In this document: positions 9,007 to 18,014 of the stretch, in pieces
Numbering within the stretch: the first letter of the stretch is position 1
How the letters are laid out: every line of letters starts with the position of its first letter
NCBI GenBank assembly: GCA_035560005.1
Contig: DATMAN010000047.1
Coordinates: 1 to 59,554, forward strand
DNA length: 59,554 nt
Direction: 5' to 3'
Source: Burkholderiales bacterium
GTDB lineage: Bacteria; Pseudomonadota; Gammaproteobacteria; Burkholderiales; Eutrophovitaceae
Made by a program: the position numbers and the translations under genes
The notes under the pieces: generated by a model
The model's database searches: none
Seen by the model: only the letters and a program-made list of their open reading frames with translations
What the model was told of the DNA's origin: nothing

Positions 9007-9495
9007 ATGTACGGCGGCGAGAGCGAGGAAGGGGGAGCGTTTCGGTGGTTCTCTCGACGGACCAGTTCTTTGTCCGCAACCGGCAGGCTTCTGGTGTTTG
9101 CTTCCCTGGCACTCGTCACTCTCGCAATCTCCCTCGGCTTTGCACTTCGCGGCGCCTGGCCCGTGCTGCCGTTCGCCGGCCTGGAGTGCGTGGGACTGTG
9201 GCTCGCGTATCGGTGGTTGAAACGGCACGAAGGGGACTACGAGTGCGTGATGGTCGATTGCGACAAGGTCGTGGTAGAGATCCGCGACGGGGGCGCGCTC
9301 GATAATCGCGAGTTCGTTCGACCGTGGGCCCAGGTCGTGGTCGAGCGCGGTCGAGACGGACGCCCGGCGATCTTCCTGCGGTCGCATGGGCGCGCGGTGC
9401 AGATCGGCAAGTGGCTGACCGACGAGGCGCGGGTGCAAACGGCGCAGCGGCTCAGACGGCAGATCTCGGAAGGCAGAACTCGAATTCAGGATTGA
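9007..9495 (+). CDS. DUF2244 membrane protein
   Basis: 162 residues with two adjacent hydrophobic helices (about 24-65, LLVFASLALVTLAISLGFALRGAWPVLPFAGLECVGLWLAY in two parts) followed by a soluble beta-rich domain. This is the DUF2244 layout. DUF2244 genes are often found just before coxB in proteobacteria, as here (18 bases), so a role near cytochrome oxidase is likely but not known. The ATG at 9007 gives a compact N-terminus; upstream in-frame codons exist but add a sequence unlike the family. Confidence 0.82.
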   Translation: MYGGESEEGGAFRWFSRRTSSLSATGRLLVFASLALVTLAISLGFALRGAWPVLPFAGLECVGLWLAYRWLKRHEGDYECVMVDCDKVVVEIRDGGALDNREFVRPWAQVVVERGRDGRPAIFLRSHGRAVQIGKWLTDEARVQTAQRLRRQISEGRTRIQD

Positions 9496-9512
9496 GAGCA
9501 TTGGGGGGAAGT

Positions 9513-10343
9513 ATGGGGTTTCTCACCTTTCTGCGTGCGGCGGGTTTCGGGGTGATCCTGGGCGCGTCGGGCGCCGCGGCCGCCGCCTGGCAGCTGAACC
9601 TGCAAACGCCCGCTACCGCTGTAGGGCAGGATATCTACGATCTGCACACGCTGATCATGTGGATCATCACGGTGATCTTCATCGGCGTGTTCGGATTCAT
9701 GTTCTACGCGATCTTCAAGCACCGCAAGGCGGCGGGGCATCGGGCGGCGCATTTCCACGAGAACACGACGGTCGAGATCATCTGGACGATCGTGCCGTTC
9801 TTCATCTTGGTGGGCATGGCCTGGCCGGCCACCAGGACCCTGCTGGCCATGCGCGACGCCAGCGAGCCGGACATGACCATCAAGGCGACCGGCTACCAGT
9901 GGAAATGGGGATACGAATACTTGGACGAGGGCATCAAGTTCTACAGCGTGCTTGCCACCCCGCGCGATCAGATCGAAGCGGGTGCACCCAAGGCAGAACA
10001 GTATCTCCTGGAAGTGGACAACCCGGTCGTGGTGCCGGTCGGAAAGAAGGTCCGCGTCCTCACCACGGCGAACGACGTCCTGCACGCCTGGTACGTCCCC
10101 GCGCTGGCGGTGAAACAGGATGCCATTCCCGGTTTCATTCGGGATGCCTGGTTCCGCGCGGAAAAGACCGGCGTCTATCGCGGACAGTGCGCCGAGCTGT
10201 GCGGCAAGGAGCACGGCTTCATGCCCATCGTCGTCAAAGTCGTCACCGAGGACGAGTATCGGGCCTGGGTCGCGGAACAAAAGCAGAAGGCTGCGGCCGG
10301 AGAGGCGATCCAGGGCGCAGAGATGAAGACCGCGCGCAAGTAG
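9513..10343 (+). CDS. ctaC: Cytochrome c oxidase subunit II
   Basis: 276 residues with a signal peptide, two transmembrane helices (about 45-70 and 88-110) and a periplasmic cupredoxin domain. The CuA ligands are seen in the CAELCGKEHGFM segment plus the upstream His of VLHAWYVPAL. CuA receives electrons from cytochrome c. A strong ribosome binding site (GGGGGGAA) precedes ATG 9513. There is no fused cytochrome c domain at the C-terminus, so this is the plain aa3 type. The next gene is ctaD. Confidence 0.97.
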   Translation: MGFLTFLRAAGFGVILGASGAAAAAWQLNLQTPATAVGQDIYDLHTLIMWIITVIFIGVFGFMFYAIFKHRKAAGHRAAHFHENTTVEIIWTIVPFFILVGMAWPATRTLLAMRDASEPDMTIKATGYQWKWGYEYLDEGIKFYSVLATPRDQIEAGAPKAEQYLLEVDNPVVVPVGKKVRVLTTANDVLHAWYVPALAVKQDAIPGFIRDAWFRAEKTGVYRGQCAELCGKEHGFMPIVVKVVTEDEYRAWVAEQKQKAAAGEAIQGAEMKTARK

Positions 10344-10390
10344 GCGAGCGAGAAGCGAGCACCGGACAGAAATCCCAAGGAGACAGCTCA

Positions 10391-11974
10391 ATGGAAGCGG
10401 TACACGGCCAGGCTCACGATCACAGCCACGAACACCATCCCGCCGGGATCATGCGCTGGGTGACCACGACCAACCACAAGGACATCGGCACGATGTATCT
10501 GTGGTTCAGTTTCATCATGTTCCTGGTCGGCGGCGTCATGGCGCTCACCATTCGGGCCGAGCTGTTCCAGCCCGGATTGCAGGTGGTCCATCCGGACTTC
10601 TTCAATCAAATGACCACGCTGCACGGGCTCATCATGGTGTTCGGCGCGATCATGCCGGCGTTCGTCGGGTTTGCGAACTGGCAGGTGCCGATGATGATCG
10701 GCGCGCCCGACATGGCCTTCCCGCGGCTCAACAACTGGAGCTTCTGGCTGGTGGTCCCGGCCTCCATCCTGCTGGTGCTGTCGCTGTTCGTGCCGGGCGG
10801 GGCCCCGGGCGTGGGCTGGACCATGTACGCGCCGCTCACCGTGCAGCAAGGAATGGGGATGGACCTGACGATCTTTGCCGTGCACCTGCTGGGCATGTCC
10901 TCGATCCTGGGCTCCATCAACATCATCACCACGATTCTGAACATGCGTGCGCCCGGCATGACGCTGATGAAGATGCCGCTGTTCGTGTGGACCTGGTTGA
11001 TTACCGCCTATCTTCTGATCGCGGTGATGCCGGTCCTCGCCGGCGCGGTGACCATGACGCTGACCGATCGTCACTTCGACACACACTTCTTCAACGCGGC
11101 CGGCGGCGGCGATCCGGTTCTGTTCCAGCATATCTTCTGGTTCTTCGGTCATCCCGAGGTCTACATCATCGCCATTCCGGCCTTCGGGGTGGTCTCGCAA
11201 GTGATCCCGGCCTTCTCCAGAAAGCCGCTGTTCGGCTACACCTCGATGGTCTACGCCACCGCTTCGATCGCGATCCTCTCCTTCCTGGTGTGGGCGCATC
11301 ACATGTACACAGTCGGGATGCCGGTCGAGGCCCAGCTCTACTACATGTTCGCCACCATGCTGATCGCAGTGCCGACCGGCGTGAAGGTGTTCAACTGGGT
11401 GGCCACCATGTGGAAGGGATCGCTTTCCTTCGAGACGCCGATGCTGTTCGCGATCGGCTTCCTGTTCCTGTTTACCCTGGGCGGGTTCACCGGCCTGGTA
11501 CTGTCGCTCGTCCCGGTGGACGTGCAGCTGCACGACACCTACTACGTGGTGGCGCATTTCCATTACGTCATGGTGGCCGGCGCGTTGTTCTCGGCTTTCG
11601 CCGGGGTGTACTACTGGCTGCCGAAGTGGACCGGCCGGATGTATGACGAGCGGCTCGGCCAGTGGCATTTCTGGCTGTCGATCATCTTCTTCAACGTCAC
11701 CTTCTTCGTGCAGCACTTCCTCGGGTTGGCCGGCATGCCACGCCGCATTCCGGACTACGCGTTGCAGTTCACCGACTTCAACATGATTTCTTCGATCGGG
11801 GCGTTCGGCTTCGGCCTGTCGCAGATCCTGTTCCTGTACATCGTGCTGAAGGCGATTCGCAGTGGAGAGAAGGCGCCGCAGCGGCCCTGGGAGGGCGCTG
11901 ACACGCTCGAGTGGACGCATCTGCCCACCCCGGCTCCCTACCACAGCTTCGAGACGCCGCCGGTGGTGAAGTAG
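10391..11974 (+). CDS. ctaD: Cytochrome c oxidase subunit I
   Basis: 527 residues, about 12 transmembrane helices. The heme-copper ligands are visible: His in TTLHGLIMVF, the His-Tyr crosslink site GHPEVY, the CuB histidines in WAHHMY, and the two heme histidines in HFHYVM. The K-channel lysine is in PTGVKVFNW. It reduces O2 to water and pumps protons in the inner membrane. Helices are canonical for A-type oxidases, so heme A is needed. GGAGA lies 7 bases before ATG 10391. Confidence 0.98.
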   Translation: MEAVHGQAHDHSHEHHPAGIMRWVTTTNHKDIGTMYLWFSFIMFLVGGVMALTIRAELFQPGLQVVHPDFFNQMTTLHGLIMVFGAIMPAFVGFANWQVPMMIGAPDMAFPRLNNWSFWLVVPASILLVLSLFVPGGAPGVGWTMYAPLTVQQGMGMDLTIFAVHLLGMSSILGSINIITTILNMRAPGMTLMKMPLFVWTWLITAYLLIAVMPVLAGAVTMTLTDRHFDTHFFNAAGGGDPVLFQHIFWFFGHPEVYIIAIPAFGVVSQVIPAFSRKPLFGYTSMVYATASIAILSFLVWAHHMYTVGMPVEAQLYYMFATMLIAVPTGVKVFNWVATMWKGSLSFETPMLFAIGFLFLFTLGGFTGLVLSLVPVDVQLHDTYYVVAHFHYVMVAGALFSAFAGVYYWLPKWTGRMYDERLGQWHFWLSIIFFNVTFFVQHFLGLAGMPRRIPDYALQFTDFNMISSIGAFGFGLSQILFLYIVLKAIRSGEKAPQRPWEGADTLEWTHLPTPAPYHSFETPPVVK

Positions 11975-12001
11975 GGGGACGCGCGCGCCGTATCCGTCGA
12001 C

Positions 12002-12112
12002 ATGAATAGGAAGGAACTTGCATCCAGGAACACGCGCACCGCGCTCATCCTCGCCAGCGTGGCGGCCGCGTTCTTTCTAGGGTTCGTGCTCAGACGTTAC
12101 CTTTTCGCATGA
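12002..12112 (+). CDS. Cytochrome oxidase small assembly protein (36 aa)
   Basis: A 36-residue open frame between ctaD and ctaG, preceded by a short gap and sharing an ATGA overlap with ctaG. It codes for a basic N-terminus (MNRKELASRNTR) and one transmembrane helix (TALILASVAAAFFLGFVL). Betaproteobacterial oxidase clusters commonly carry a microprotein of this size and shape at this place, annotated as a small assembly protein. The position, the start-stop overlap and the helix all support it as real. Its precise task is not known. Confidence 0.75.
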   Translation: MNRKELASRNTRTALILASVAAAFFLGFVLRRYLFA

Positions 12113-12666
12113 ACGAGTCGACTCGGGCCAGGAACCGCGTGACGCTGCGCAAGCTGTCCGTCGTGGCGCTGGCGATGTTCGGCTTCGGTTTCGCCCTAGT
12201 CCCGCTCTACGAAAAGATCTGCCAGGTGACCGGGATCAACCAGCTGGTGAAGAGGGACGAGCCGAGCAGCACGCAGGTGGACACTTCGCGCCTGGTGACG
12301 GTCGAATTCGATTCCAATGTGCGCGGCGAGATCGCGTGGGAGCTGGTGCCGCTGGAGCGCAGGATCAAGGCGCATCCGGGCGAACTGATCCAGGTGGTCT
12401 ACGAGCTGAAGAATCCAACTGCGATCTCGGCGGAGGGTCAGGCGATTCCGAGTTACGGCCCGCAGGTCGCCGCGCAGTACGTGAAGAAGCTCGACTGCTT
12501 CTGCTTCAGCAAGCAGTCGATTCCGGCGGGGCAGACGCGCCGGCTGCCGGTGGTGTTCGTGATCGATCCCTCCCTGCCGCGCGAGGTGAGCACGATCACC
12601 CTGTCCTACACCATGTTCGAGGTGGGGGGAACGCGCCGGCCGGCGCCGGGCGCAGTCGCAGGTTGA
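12109..12666 (+). CDS. ctaG: Cytochrome c oxidase assembly protein CtaG/Cox11
   Basis: 185 residues: one N-terminal transmembrane helix (about 15-33) and a periplasmic beta domain. The copper-binding CFCF motif lies in LDCFCFSKQSIPAG, and the C-terminal STITLSYTMFEV is family-typical. Cox11 delivers copper to the CuB site of subunit I. It is translationally coupled to the microprotein gene before it. Confidence 0.95.
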   Translation: MNESTRARNRVTLRKLSVVALAMFGFGFALVPLYEKICQVTGINQLVKRDEPSSTQVDTSRLVTVEFDSNVRGEIAWELVPLERRIKAHPGELIQVVYELKNPTAISAEGQAIPSYGPQVAAQYVKKLDCFCFSKQSIPAGQTRRLPVVFVIDPSLPREVSTITLSYTMFEVGGTRRPAPGAVAG

Positions 12667-12667
12667 G

Positions 12668-12871
12668 ATGGCCGGTGAGCGGGGTGCGCGGCCCAGCCCG
12701 CTCAGGGCCTTCAAGGCCGTGCTCTGGGCGTTTCTGGGCATCCGCAAGGGCGCGGCCTCGGAGCGCGATCTGGCCACCCTCAGGCCGTGGCAGGTCGTGC
12801 TGGCGGGCGTGATCGGCGCCGCGCTGTTCGTGACCGCGATCGTGACGCTGGTCCGGATCATTACGGGTTAG
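12668..12871 (+). CDS. DUF2970 small membrane protein
   Basis: 67 residues with an amphipathic region (FKAVLWAFLGIRKG) and one transmembrane helix near the C-terminus (VVLAGVIGAALFVTAIVTLV). The FLGIR segment is characteristic of DUF2970, a family found in beta- and gammaproteobacterial oxidase clusters. It starts one base after the ctaG stop codon. No function is known; the location suggests assembly or stability of the oxidase. Confidence 0.8.
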   Translation: MAGERGARPSPLRAFKAVLWAFLGIRKGAASERDLATLRPWQVVLAGVIGAALFVTAIVTLVRIITG

Positions 12872-12920
12872 GCTGGACGAAGAACAACTTCAAGTCAGGA
12901 TCAAGGAGAGGAGTGAAACT

Positions 12921-13775
12921 ATGACCTCGCAACCGGGCGGCTACTATCTGCCGGCACCGTCGCACTGGCCCATCGTCGGATCGACCGGGCTGTTTTTCAT
13001 GGCCATCGGCGCCGTGCTCCTCATGAACGGCGCGGGCGGCGCGGGCACCGCGATCCTGCTGATCGGTGCCGCGATCCTGGTGTACATGATGTTCGGCTGG
13101 TTCGGCACCGTCATCCGCGAGAGTGAAAGCGGCCTGCACAACAAGCAGGTGGACCTCTCGTTCCGCTGGGGGATGAGTTGGTTCATTTTCTCCGAAGTGA
13201 TGTTCTTCGCCGCGTTCTTCGGCGCGTTGTTCTACATGCGCGTGCTGTCCGTGCCGTGGCTCGCCGAAGCCGAGACCGGCCAGTTGCTTTGGCCAGGCTT
13301 CTCGCCGGAATGGCCGGCGGCGGGACCGGCGATCAAGGAACAGTTCACCCCGATGGCGGCGTGGGGCATCCCGGCCATCAACACGCTGATCCTGCTCAGC
13401 TCGGGCGTGACAGTGACGATCGCGCACTGGGGACTGAAGAACAATAATCGCACGCAGCTCAATGTCTTCCTGTTCCTGACGATCGCGCTCGGCGCGCTGT
13501 TCCTCGGCCTGCAGGCCTACGAGTACGGACATGCCTACGCCGATCTCAATCTGACGCTGGAGAGCGGAGCCTACGGCGCCACCTTTTTCATGTTGACCGG
13601 TTTTCACGGCTTCCACGTCACGATCGGCACCATCATGCTGATCGTCATCTGGCTGCGCTGTCTGAAGGGGCATTTCAGTCCCGACCATCACTTCGGGTTC
13701 GAGGGCGTGTCCTGGTACTGGCACTTCGTCGACGTGGTCTGGCTCGGCCTGTTCGTGTTCGTCTACTGGCTCTGA
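12921..13775 (+). CDS. ctaE: Cytochrome c oxidase subunit III
   Basis: 284 residues with seven predicted transmembrane helices. Conserved subunit III stretches include WGMSWFIFSEVMFF (with the conserved Glu), the TGFHGFHVTIG turn and the C-terminal WYWHFVDVVWLGLFVFVYW. The subunit stabilises the proton-pumping core. AAGGAGAGGAG lies before ATG 12921. A clear terminator follows at 13838. Confidence 0.97.
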   Translation: MTSQPGGYYLPAPSHWPIVGSTGLFFMAIGAVLLMNGAGGAGTAILLIGAAILVYMMFGWFGTVIRESESGLHNKQVDLSFRWGMSWFIFSEVMFFAAFFGALFYMRVLSVPWLAEAETGQLLWPGFSPEWPAAGPAIKEQFTPMAAWGIPAINTLILLSSGVTVTIAHWGLKNNNRTQLNVFLFLTIALGALFLGLQAYEYGHAYADLNLTLESGAYGATFFMLTGFHGFHVTIGTIMLIVIWLRCLKGHFSPDHHFGFEGVSWYWHFVDVVWLGLFVFVYWL

Positions 13776-13837
13776 AAACGACAGGAACGGCAAACAACGA
13801 GAATGGGAGGAGGGGCCCCGCGCGAGCGGGGAGACTG

Positions 13838-13873
13838 TCGCCGCACGCGCGATGCCGTGCGGCGAATTTTTTT
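13838..13873 (+). terminator. Rho-independent terminator after ctaE
   Basis: Ten-base-pair stem (TCGCCGCACG with its complement at 13856-13865) with an eight-base loop, followed by seven T. It closes the ctaC-ctaE transcript. The downstream small gene on the other strand ends 18 bases away. Confidence 0.85.
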
Positions 13874-13890
13874 GCGGAACGGGTGCGGGG

Positions 13891-14088
13891 CTACAGGCCC
13901 TGTCGCGGGATGATGCCGAAGTAGTAACCGGCCATCAGCAGCAGGAACAGCGTCACCGAGAGGCCGACTCTAAGGGTGAGCGCGCGCACGGTGCGGTTCG
14001 AACCGCCCCGGTCGCGCACCAGATAGAACAGGGCCGAGCCCAGACTGCCGACGATGGCGATCAGGAACAGAACGACGATGATCTTCAT
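13891..14088 (-). CDS. Twin transmembrane protein, DUF2909 family
   Basis: 65 residues with two hydrophobic helices (IIVVLFLIAIVGSLGSALFYLV and VGLSVTLFLLLMAGYYFGI) separated by a short basic loop with RDRG. This matches the small DUF2909 'twin transmembrane' family that sits antisense between ctaE and SURF1 in many betaproteobacteria. ATG 14088 is preferred over the GTG one codon upstream. Function unknown. Confidence 0.8.
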   Translation of the reverse strand: MKIIVVLFLIAIVGSLGSALFYLVRDRGGSNRTVRALTLRVGLSVTLFLLLMAGYYFGIIPRQGL

Positions 14089-14148
14089 CACGGACCGCAG
14101 TGTAGCGCAGGCGTCCGCGCGTGGCCACGCACGAGGTTACGCGGCTCC

Positions 14149-14853
14149 GTGAGGTTGCGATGGCCGGGATGGCCCCTGACCGCGGCGGCGGTGGCCGGAT
14201 TGGTGCTGACGCTATCGGCTGCCCACTGGCAGTTCAATCGCGCCGTTTACAAGAGCGAGCTTGCCGCCCGGTACGCCGCCCGCCAGGCGCAGCCGCCGAT
14301 CCTCGTGGGGCGCGACGGCGAGCCGCGGGATATGGCGTACCGGCGCATCGAAGCCTTCGGCGAGTTCGACGCCCTCAGGGCGGTGTTGGTCGACAATCGG
14401 GTACGCGCCGGCCGAGCCGGGTTCGAGGTCATCATGCCCCTCAAGCTGGCAAACGGCTCCGGATTCCTGCTCGTCAATCGTGGTTGGGTGGCGGCGAGCG
14501 GCGACCGGCGCAGCCTCCCGCGCGTGATGACGCCGGCCGGCGTGGTGCGCGTGGCTGGAACCGCCGTGATTCCGAGCGAGCATCCGTACGAGCTTTCGTA
14601 CCAGACCGTGCAGGGCCGTGTCTGGCAGAACTTCACGCTGTCGCGCTACCGTGCGGCCTACGACATCGCGGTGCGCGACTACCTCGTTCGGCAGGAGAAC
14701 GACATCGGCGATGGGCTGGCCCGCGACTGGAGCGCGCCCGGGTTCGGCATTCAACGGCATCGCGCTTATGCGGCACAGTGGCTGATATTCGCCGCTTTGA
14801 TCGTGGTCTTCTATGTCTACTTCGGTTGCGTCCGAGCGCGCGCGTCGCAGTAA
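14149..14853 (+). CDS. SURF1 family oxidase assembly protein
   Basis: 234 residues with the SURF1 layout: one helix at each end (WPLTAAAVAGLVLTL and [16 protein letters not shown]) and a periplasmic domain between. Motifs seen are VLVDNRV, FLLVNRGWV and the C-terminal HRAYAAQW. Bacterial SURF1 helps place heme A in subunit I. The first usable start in this frame is GTG 14149. The end overlaps the next gene by 41 bases. Confidence 0.9.
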   Translation: MRLRWPGWPLTAAAVAGLVLTLSAAHWQFNRAVYKSELAARYAARQAQPPILVGRDGEPRDMAYRRIEAFGEFDALRAVLVDNRVRAGRAGFEVIMPLKLANGSGFLLVNRGWVAASGDRRSLPRVMTPAGVVRVAGTAVIPSEHPYELSYQTVQGRVWQNFTLSRYRAAYDIAVRDYLVRQENDIGDGLARDWSAPGFGIQRHRAYAAQWLIFAALIVVFYVYFGCVRARASQ

Positions 14854-15415
14854 GCTCACCCTCTGGCTCATCCTGACGGTGTGCCTGGCGCCGCTTGTCC
14901 TGTCCTATGCCCTGTATGCCTTGTGGCGCCCGCACAGCTTCGTCAACTACGGCGAGCTCATCGATCCGCCGATCGCCCTGGCCGGCGTCTCGCTACCGCG
15001 CGCGGCGGGTGCGCCACTGCGCTTTTCCGAGCTCGCCGGAAAGTGGGTCTTCCTGATCGTCGATTCGGGCGCTTGCGACGCGCGCTGCCGACGCAAGCTC
15101 TACTATGTTCGCCAAGTGCGTCTGGCGCAGGGCAAGGACCAGTCCCGCGTCGAGCGGCTTTGGCTTATCAGCGACCAGCAGGCGCCGGCCGCCGAGCTTG
15201 AACGGGAGTATCACGGAACCATTGCGGTGCGCTTGGCGGCAACCGACTTCCTGTCGCGCCTGCCTGCCCGGAACAGCGCCGCCGATCACATCTATCTACT
15301 CGATCCGCTTGGCAATCTCATGATGCGCTATCCAGCCGAACCTGATCCGAGCGCAATGAAGAAGGATCTGACCCGGCTGCTCAAGCTGTCGGCCGGCTGG
15401 ATCCAGGCGAAATGA
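14813..15415 (+). CDS. SCO/thioredoxin-like membrane protein of the oxidase cluster
   Basis: 200 residues: an N-terminal transmembrane helix ([21 protein letters not shown]), then a thioredoxin-like fold with [25 protein letters not shown]. The CxxxC motif (GACDARC) resembles the copper site of SCO proteins, but the usual downstream His is not evident. Such a gene is regularly found between SURF1 and ctaA/ctaB in betaproteobacteria. It may be a thiol or copper factor for the oxidase; this is inference from motif and context. Confidence 0.8.
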   Translation: MSTSVASERARRSKLTLWLILTVCLAPLVLSYALYALWRPHSFVNYGELIDPPIALAGVSLPRAAGAPLRFSELAGKWVFLIVDSGACDARCRRKLYYVRQVRLAQGKDQSRVERLWLISDQQAPAAELEREYHGTIAVRLAATDFLSRLPARNSAADHIYLLDPLGNLMMRYPAEPDPSAMKKDLTRLLKLSAGWIQAK

Positions 15416-15490
15416 CACTGCCGCTTTGCTGGTCGAGACAGCGCCTCCGAGCGCGGGCGGCACGCGCGTTACCGCCGCGTTCACCCGTGA

Positions 15491-15499
15491 TGCTAAACT
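15491..15499 (+). promoter_or_regulatory. ctaB: Possible extended -10 promoter for ctaB
   Basis: TGCTAAACT is an extended -10 (TGn plus TAAACT) 27 bases before the ctaB start. The best -35 (TTACCG, 15469) is poorly spaced at 19, so recognition would depend on the TG extension. Confidence 0.4.
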
Positions 15500-15525
15500 T
15501 CGCCCTTCCTCGACACCCCGCACTG

Positions 15526-16419
15526 ATGTCGATCTCGGTTCAGCCCCCACTCAGTTCCTCGCGCGTTCAGCAGTTCTGGCTGCTTACCAAGCCGCGCGTG
15601 GTGTCACTGATCGTGTTCACCGCCATCATCGGCATGCTGCTCGCCGTTCCAGGCATGGTGCCGATCGACCGGCTGATTTTCGGCGCGCTCGGCATCTGGT
15701 TGGTGGCGGGGTCGGCGGCGGCCGTCAACTGCCTGGTCGAGCAGAGAATCGACGCGGTGATGGCGCGCACCCGGGCAAGACCCCTGCCCATGGGTACCAT
15801 CAGTGCCCAGGAAACGCTAGTCTTCGCCGGCCTCGCCGGCGGGAGCGGACTTCTGGTCCTCTGGCTCTTGGTCAACCCGCTGACGATGTGGCTCACGCTC
15901 GCCACCTTCGTGGGCTACGCAATCATCTACACCGTGGTGTTGAAACCGCTCACGCCCCAGAACATCGTGATCGGCGGCGCTTCGGGGGCGATGCCCCCGG
16001 TGCTCGGCTGGGCGGCGATCACTGGACAGGTATCGCACGAGGCGCTGCTGCTGTTCTTGATCATCTTCGCCTGGACCCCGCCGCACTTCTGGGCGCTCGC
16101 CCTCTACCGCAAGAACGAGTACGCCAGGGCCGGGGTGCCGATGCTGCCGGTCACGCACGGCGACCGTTACACCCGGCTGCACGTGCTGCTCTACACCATC
16201 ATCCTGTTCGCGGTGAGCTTGCTGCCGTTCGCCACGCGCATGAGCGGCGGGATCTATCTGGCGGGGGCGCTTCTGCTCGGCGGAGTTTTTCTGGGCTACG
16301 CGATCCGCATCCTCGTTGCGTACAGCGATCAGCTGGCGAGGCGCGTGTTTCGGTACTCGATCGTCTATCTTTCCGCGCTCTTCGGCTTCCTGCTGATGGA
16401 TCATTACTGGTACGTCTGA
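15526..16419 (+). CDS. ctaB: Protoheme IX farnesyltransferase (heme O synthase)
   Basis: 297 residues, about nine transmembrane helices. The UbiA-family Asp-rich sites are seen as [21 protein letters not shown] and the second one in [19 protein letters not shown]. It adds a farnesyl group to heme B to make heme O, the precursor of heme A. ATG 15526 ([24 protein letters not shown]) gives the usual N-terminus; upstream in-frame starts add Arg/Pro-rich sequence. The ctaA gene that normally precedes ctaB is absent: only 110 bases separate this start from the previous stop. Confidence 0.95.
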   Translation: MSISVQPPLSSSRVQQFWLLTKPRVVSLIVFTAIIGMLLAVPGMVPIDRLIFGALGIWLVAGSAAAVNCLVEQRIDAVMARTRARPLPMGTISAQETLVFAGLAGGSGLLVLWLLVNPLTMWLTLATFVGYAIIYTVVLKPLTPQNIVIGGASGAMPPVLGWAAITGQVSHEALLLFLIIFAWTPPHFWALALYRKNEYARAGVPMLPVTHGDRYTRLHVLLYTIILFAVSLLPFATRMSGGIYLAGALLLGGVFLGYAIRILVAYSDQLARRVFRYSIVYLSALFGFLLMDHYWYV

Positions 16420-16426
16420 ACGAGCC

Positions 16427-17011
16427 ATGCGGCTGCTGCGGCTCGTTCTTGTTGCCGGGCTTGTGTTGTTTGGCGGCTGCCAGAAGCCGGCCGAGGGCTT
16501 CCGCTCCACCGACGTGACTGGCGCCTCCTTCGGGCGCGATTTCGAGCTTGTGGGTCACGACGGCAAGCTGCGCCGGCTGGCGGACTTCCGCGGCAAGGTG
16601 GTTGTCGTGTTCTTCGGCTTTACCCACTGTCCGGACGTGTGCCCGACCACGCTCGCGGAACTGGCCGCGGCGCGCAGAATGCTGGGCGAGAGAGGCGAGC
16701 GCGTTCAAGTGTTGCTGGTGACGGTCGACCCGCAGCGCGACACCCCAGAGCTGTTGTCGCGCTACGTGACGGCGTTCGATCCGAGCTTTCTCGGCCTGAC
16801 CGGCTCGCCGCAGCAGATCGCCGCGGTGGCTCGGGAGTTCAAGGTCATCTACCAGAAGGTGGCCGGCAAGAACCCCGCGGATTACACAATGGATCACTCC
16901 GCCGGCACCTACATCTTCGACCCGGCGGGGCGGCTGCGTCTGTACGTCGGTTACGGCCAGGGTGCGGAGGTGTTCGCCCACGACATCGGGCGCCTGCTCG
17001 AGGCCGGATAA
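16427..17011 (+). CDS. SCO1/SenC copper chaperone
   Basis: 194 residues with a lipoprotein-type signal ending LFGGC and a thioredoxin fold. The copper site CPDVC is in FGFTHCPDVCPTTLAEL, and the distal His is in MDHSAGTYIFD. SCO proteins load the CuA site of subunit II or keep its cysteines reduced. It follows ctaB by seven bases and ends the oxidase assembly group. Confidence 0.95.
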   Translation: MRLLRLVLVAGLVLFGGCQKPAEGFRSTDVTGASFGRDFELVGHDGKLRRLADFRGKVVVVFFGFTHCPDVCPTTLAELAAARRMLGERGERVQVLLVTVDPQRDTPELLSRYVTAFDPSFLGLTGSPQQIAAVAREFKVIYQKVAGKNPADYTMDHSAGTYIFDPAGRLRLYVGYGQGAEVFAHDIGRLLEAG

Positions 17012-17012
17012 C

Positions 17013-17039
17013 ACAACGCCCCGCAGCGCGGGGCGTTGT
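17013..17039. terminator. Shared hairpin between SCO1 and rpoH
   Basis: A perfect 12-bp stem with a three-base AGC loop lies between two converging genes. There is no T-run on either side, so termination may be weak or Rho-assisted. A near-copy of the stem sequence forms the terminator at 36167. Confidence 0.6.
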
Positions 17040-17060
17040 CCGTTGGCGGCGCGTCGGACC

Positions 17061-17921
<861 letters not shown>

Positions 17922-17952
17922 ACCCTCTTGGCCTCCTTGAGCGCGGATGATA

Positions 17953-17979
17953 TTAGCACTTACAGCTTGAGAGTGCTAA
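17953..17979 (-). promoter_or_regulatory. CIRCE-like HrcA operator overlapping the rpoH promoter
   Basis: On the + strand the halves are TTAGCACTT (17953-17961) and GAGTGCTAA (17971-17979), nine bases apart. This differs from the CIRCE consensus at one base. On the rpoH strand, TAATAT (17949-17954) is a good -10, so the operator would cover the -35 to -10 region and the start of rpoH lies about 30 bases beyond. No hrcA gene is present in the window. Confidence 0.85.
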
Positions 17980-18014
17980 TCCCGAACAAAGTTTCGGCCC
18001 GAGAAGGCACTGCG

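Noticed and set aside
10388-11944. A 518-codon minus-strand frame over ctaD
   Set aside because: Composition is His/Asp/Glu/Gln/Arg repeats, the usual antisense image of a membrane protein gene; ctaD is certain.
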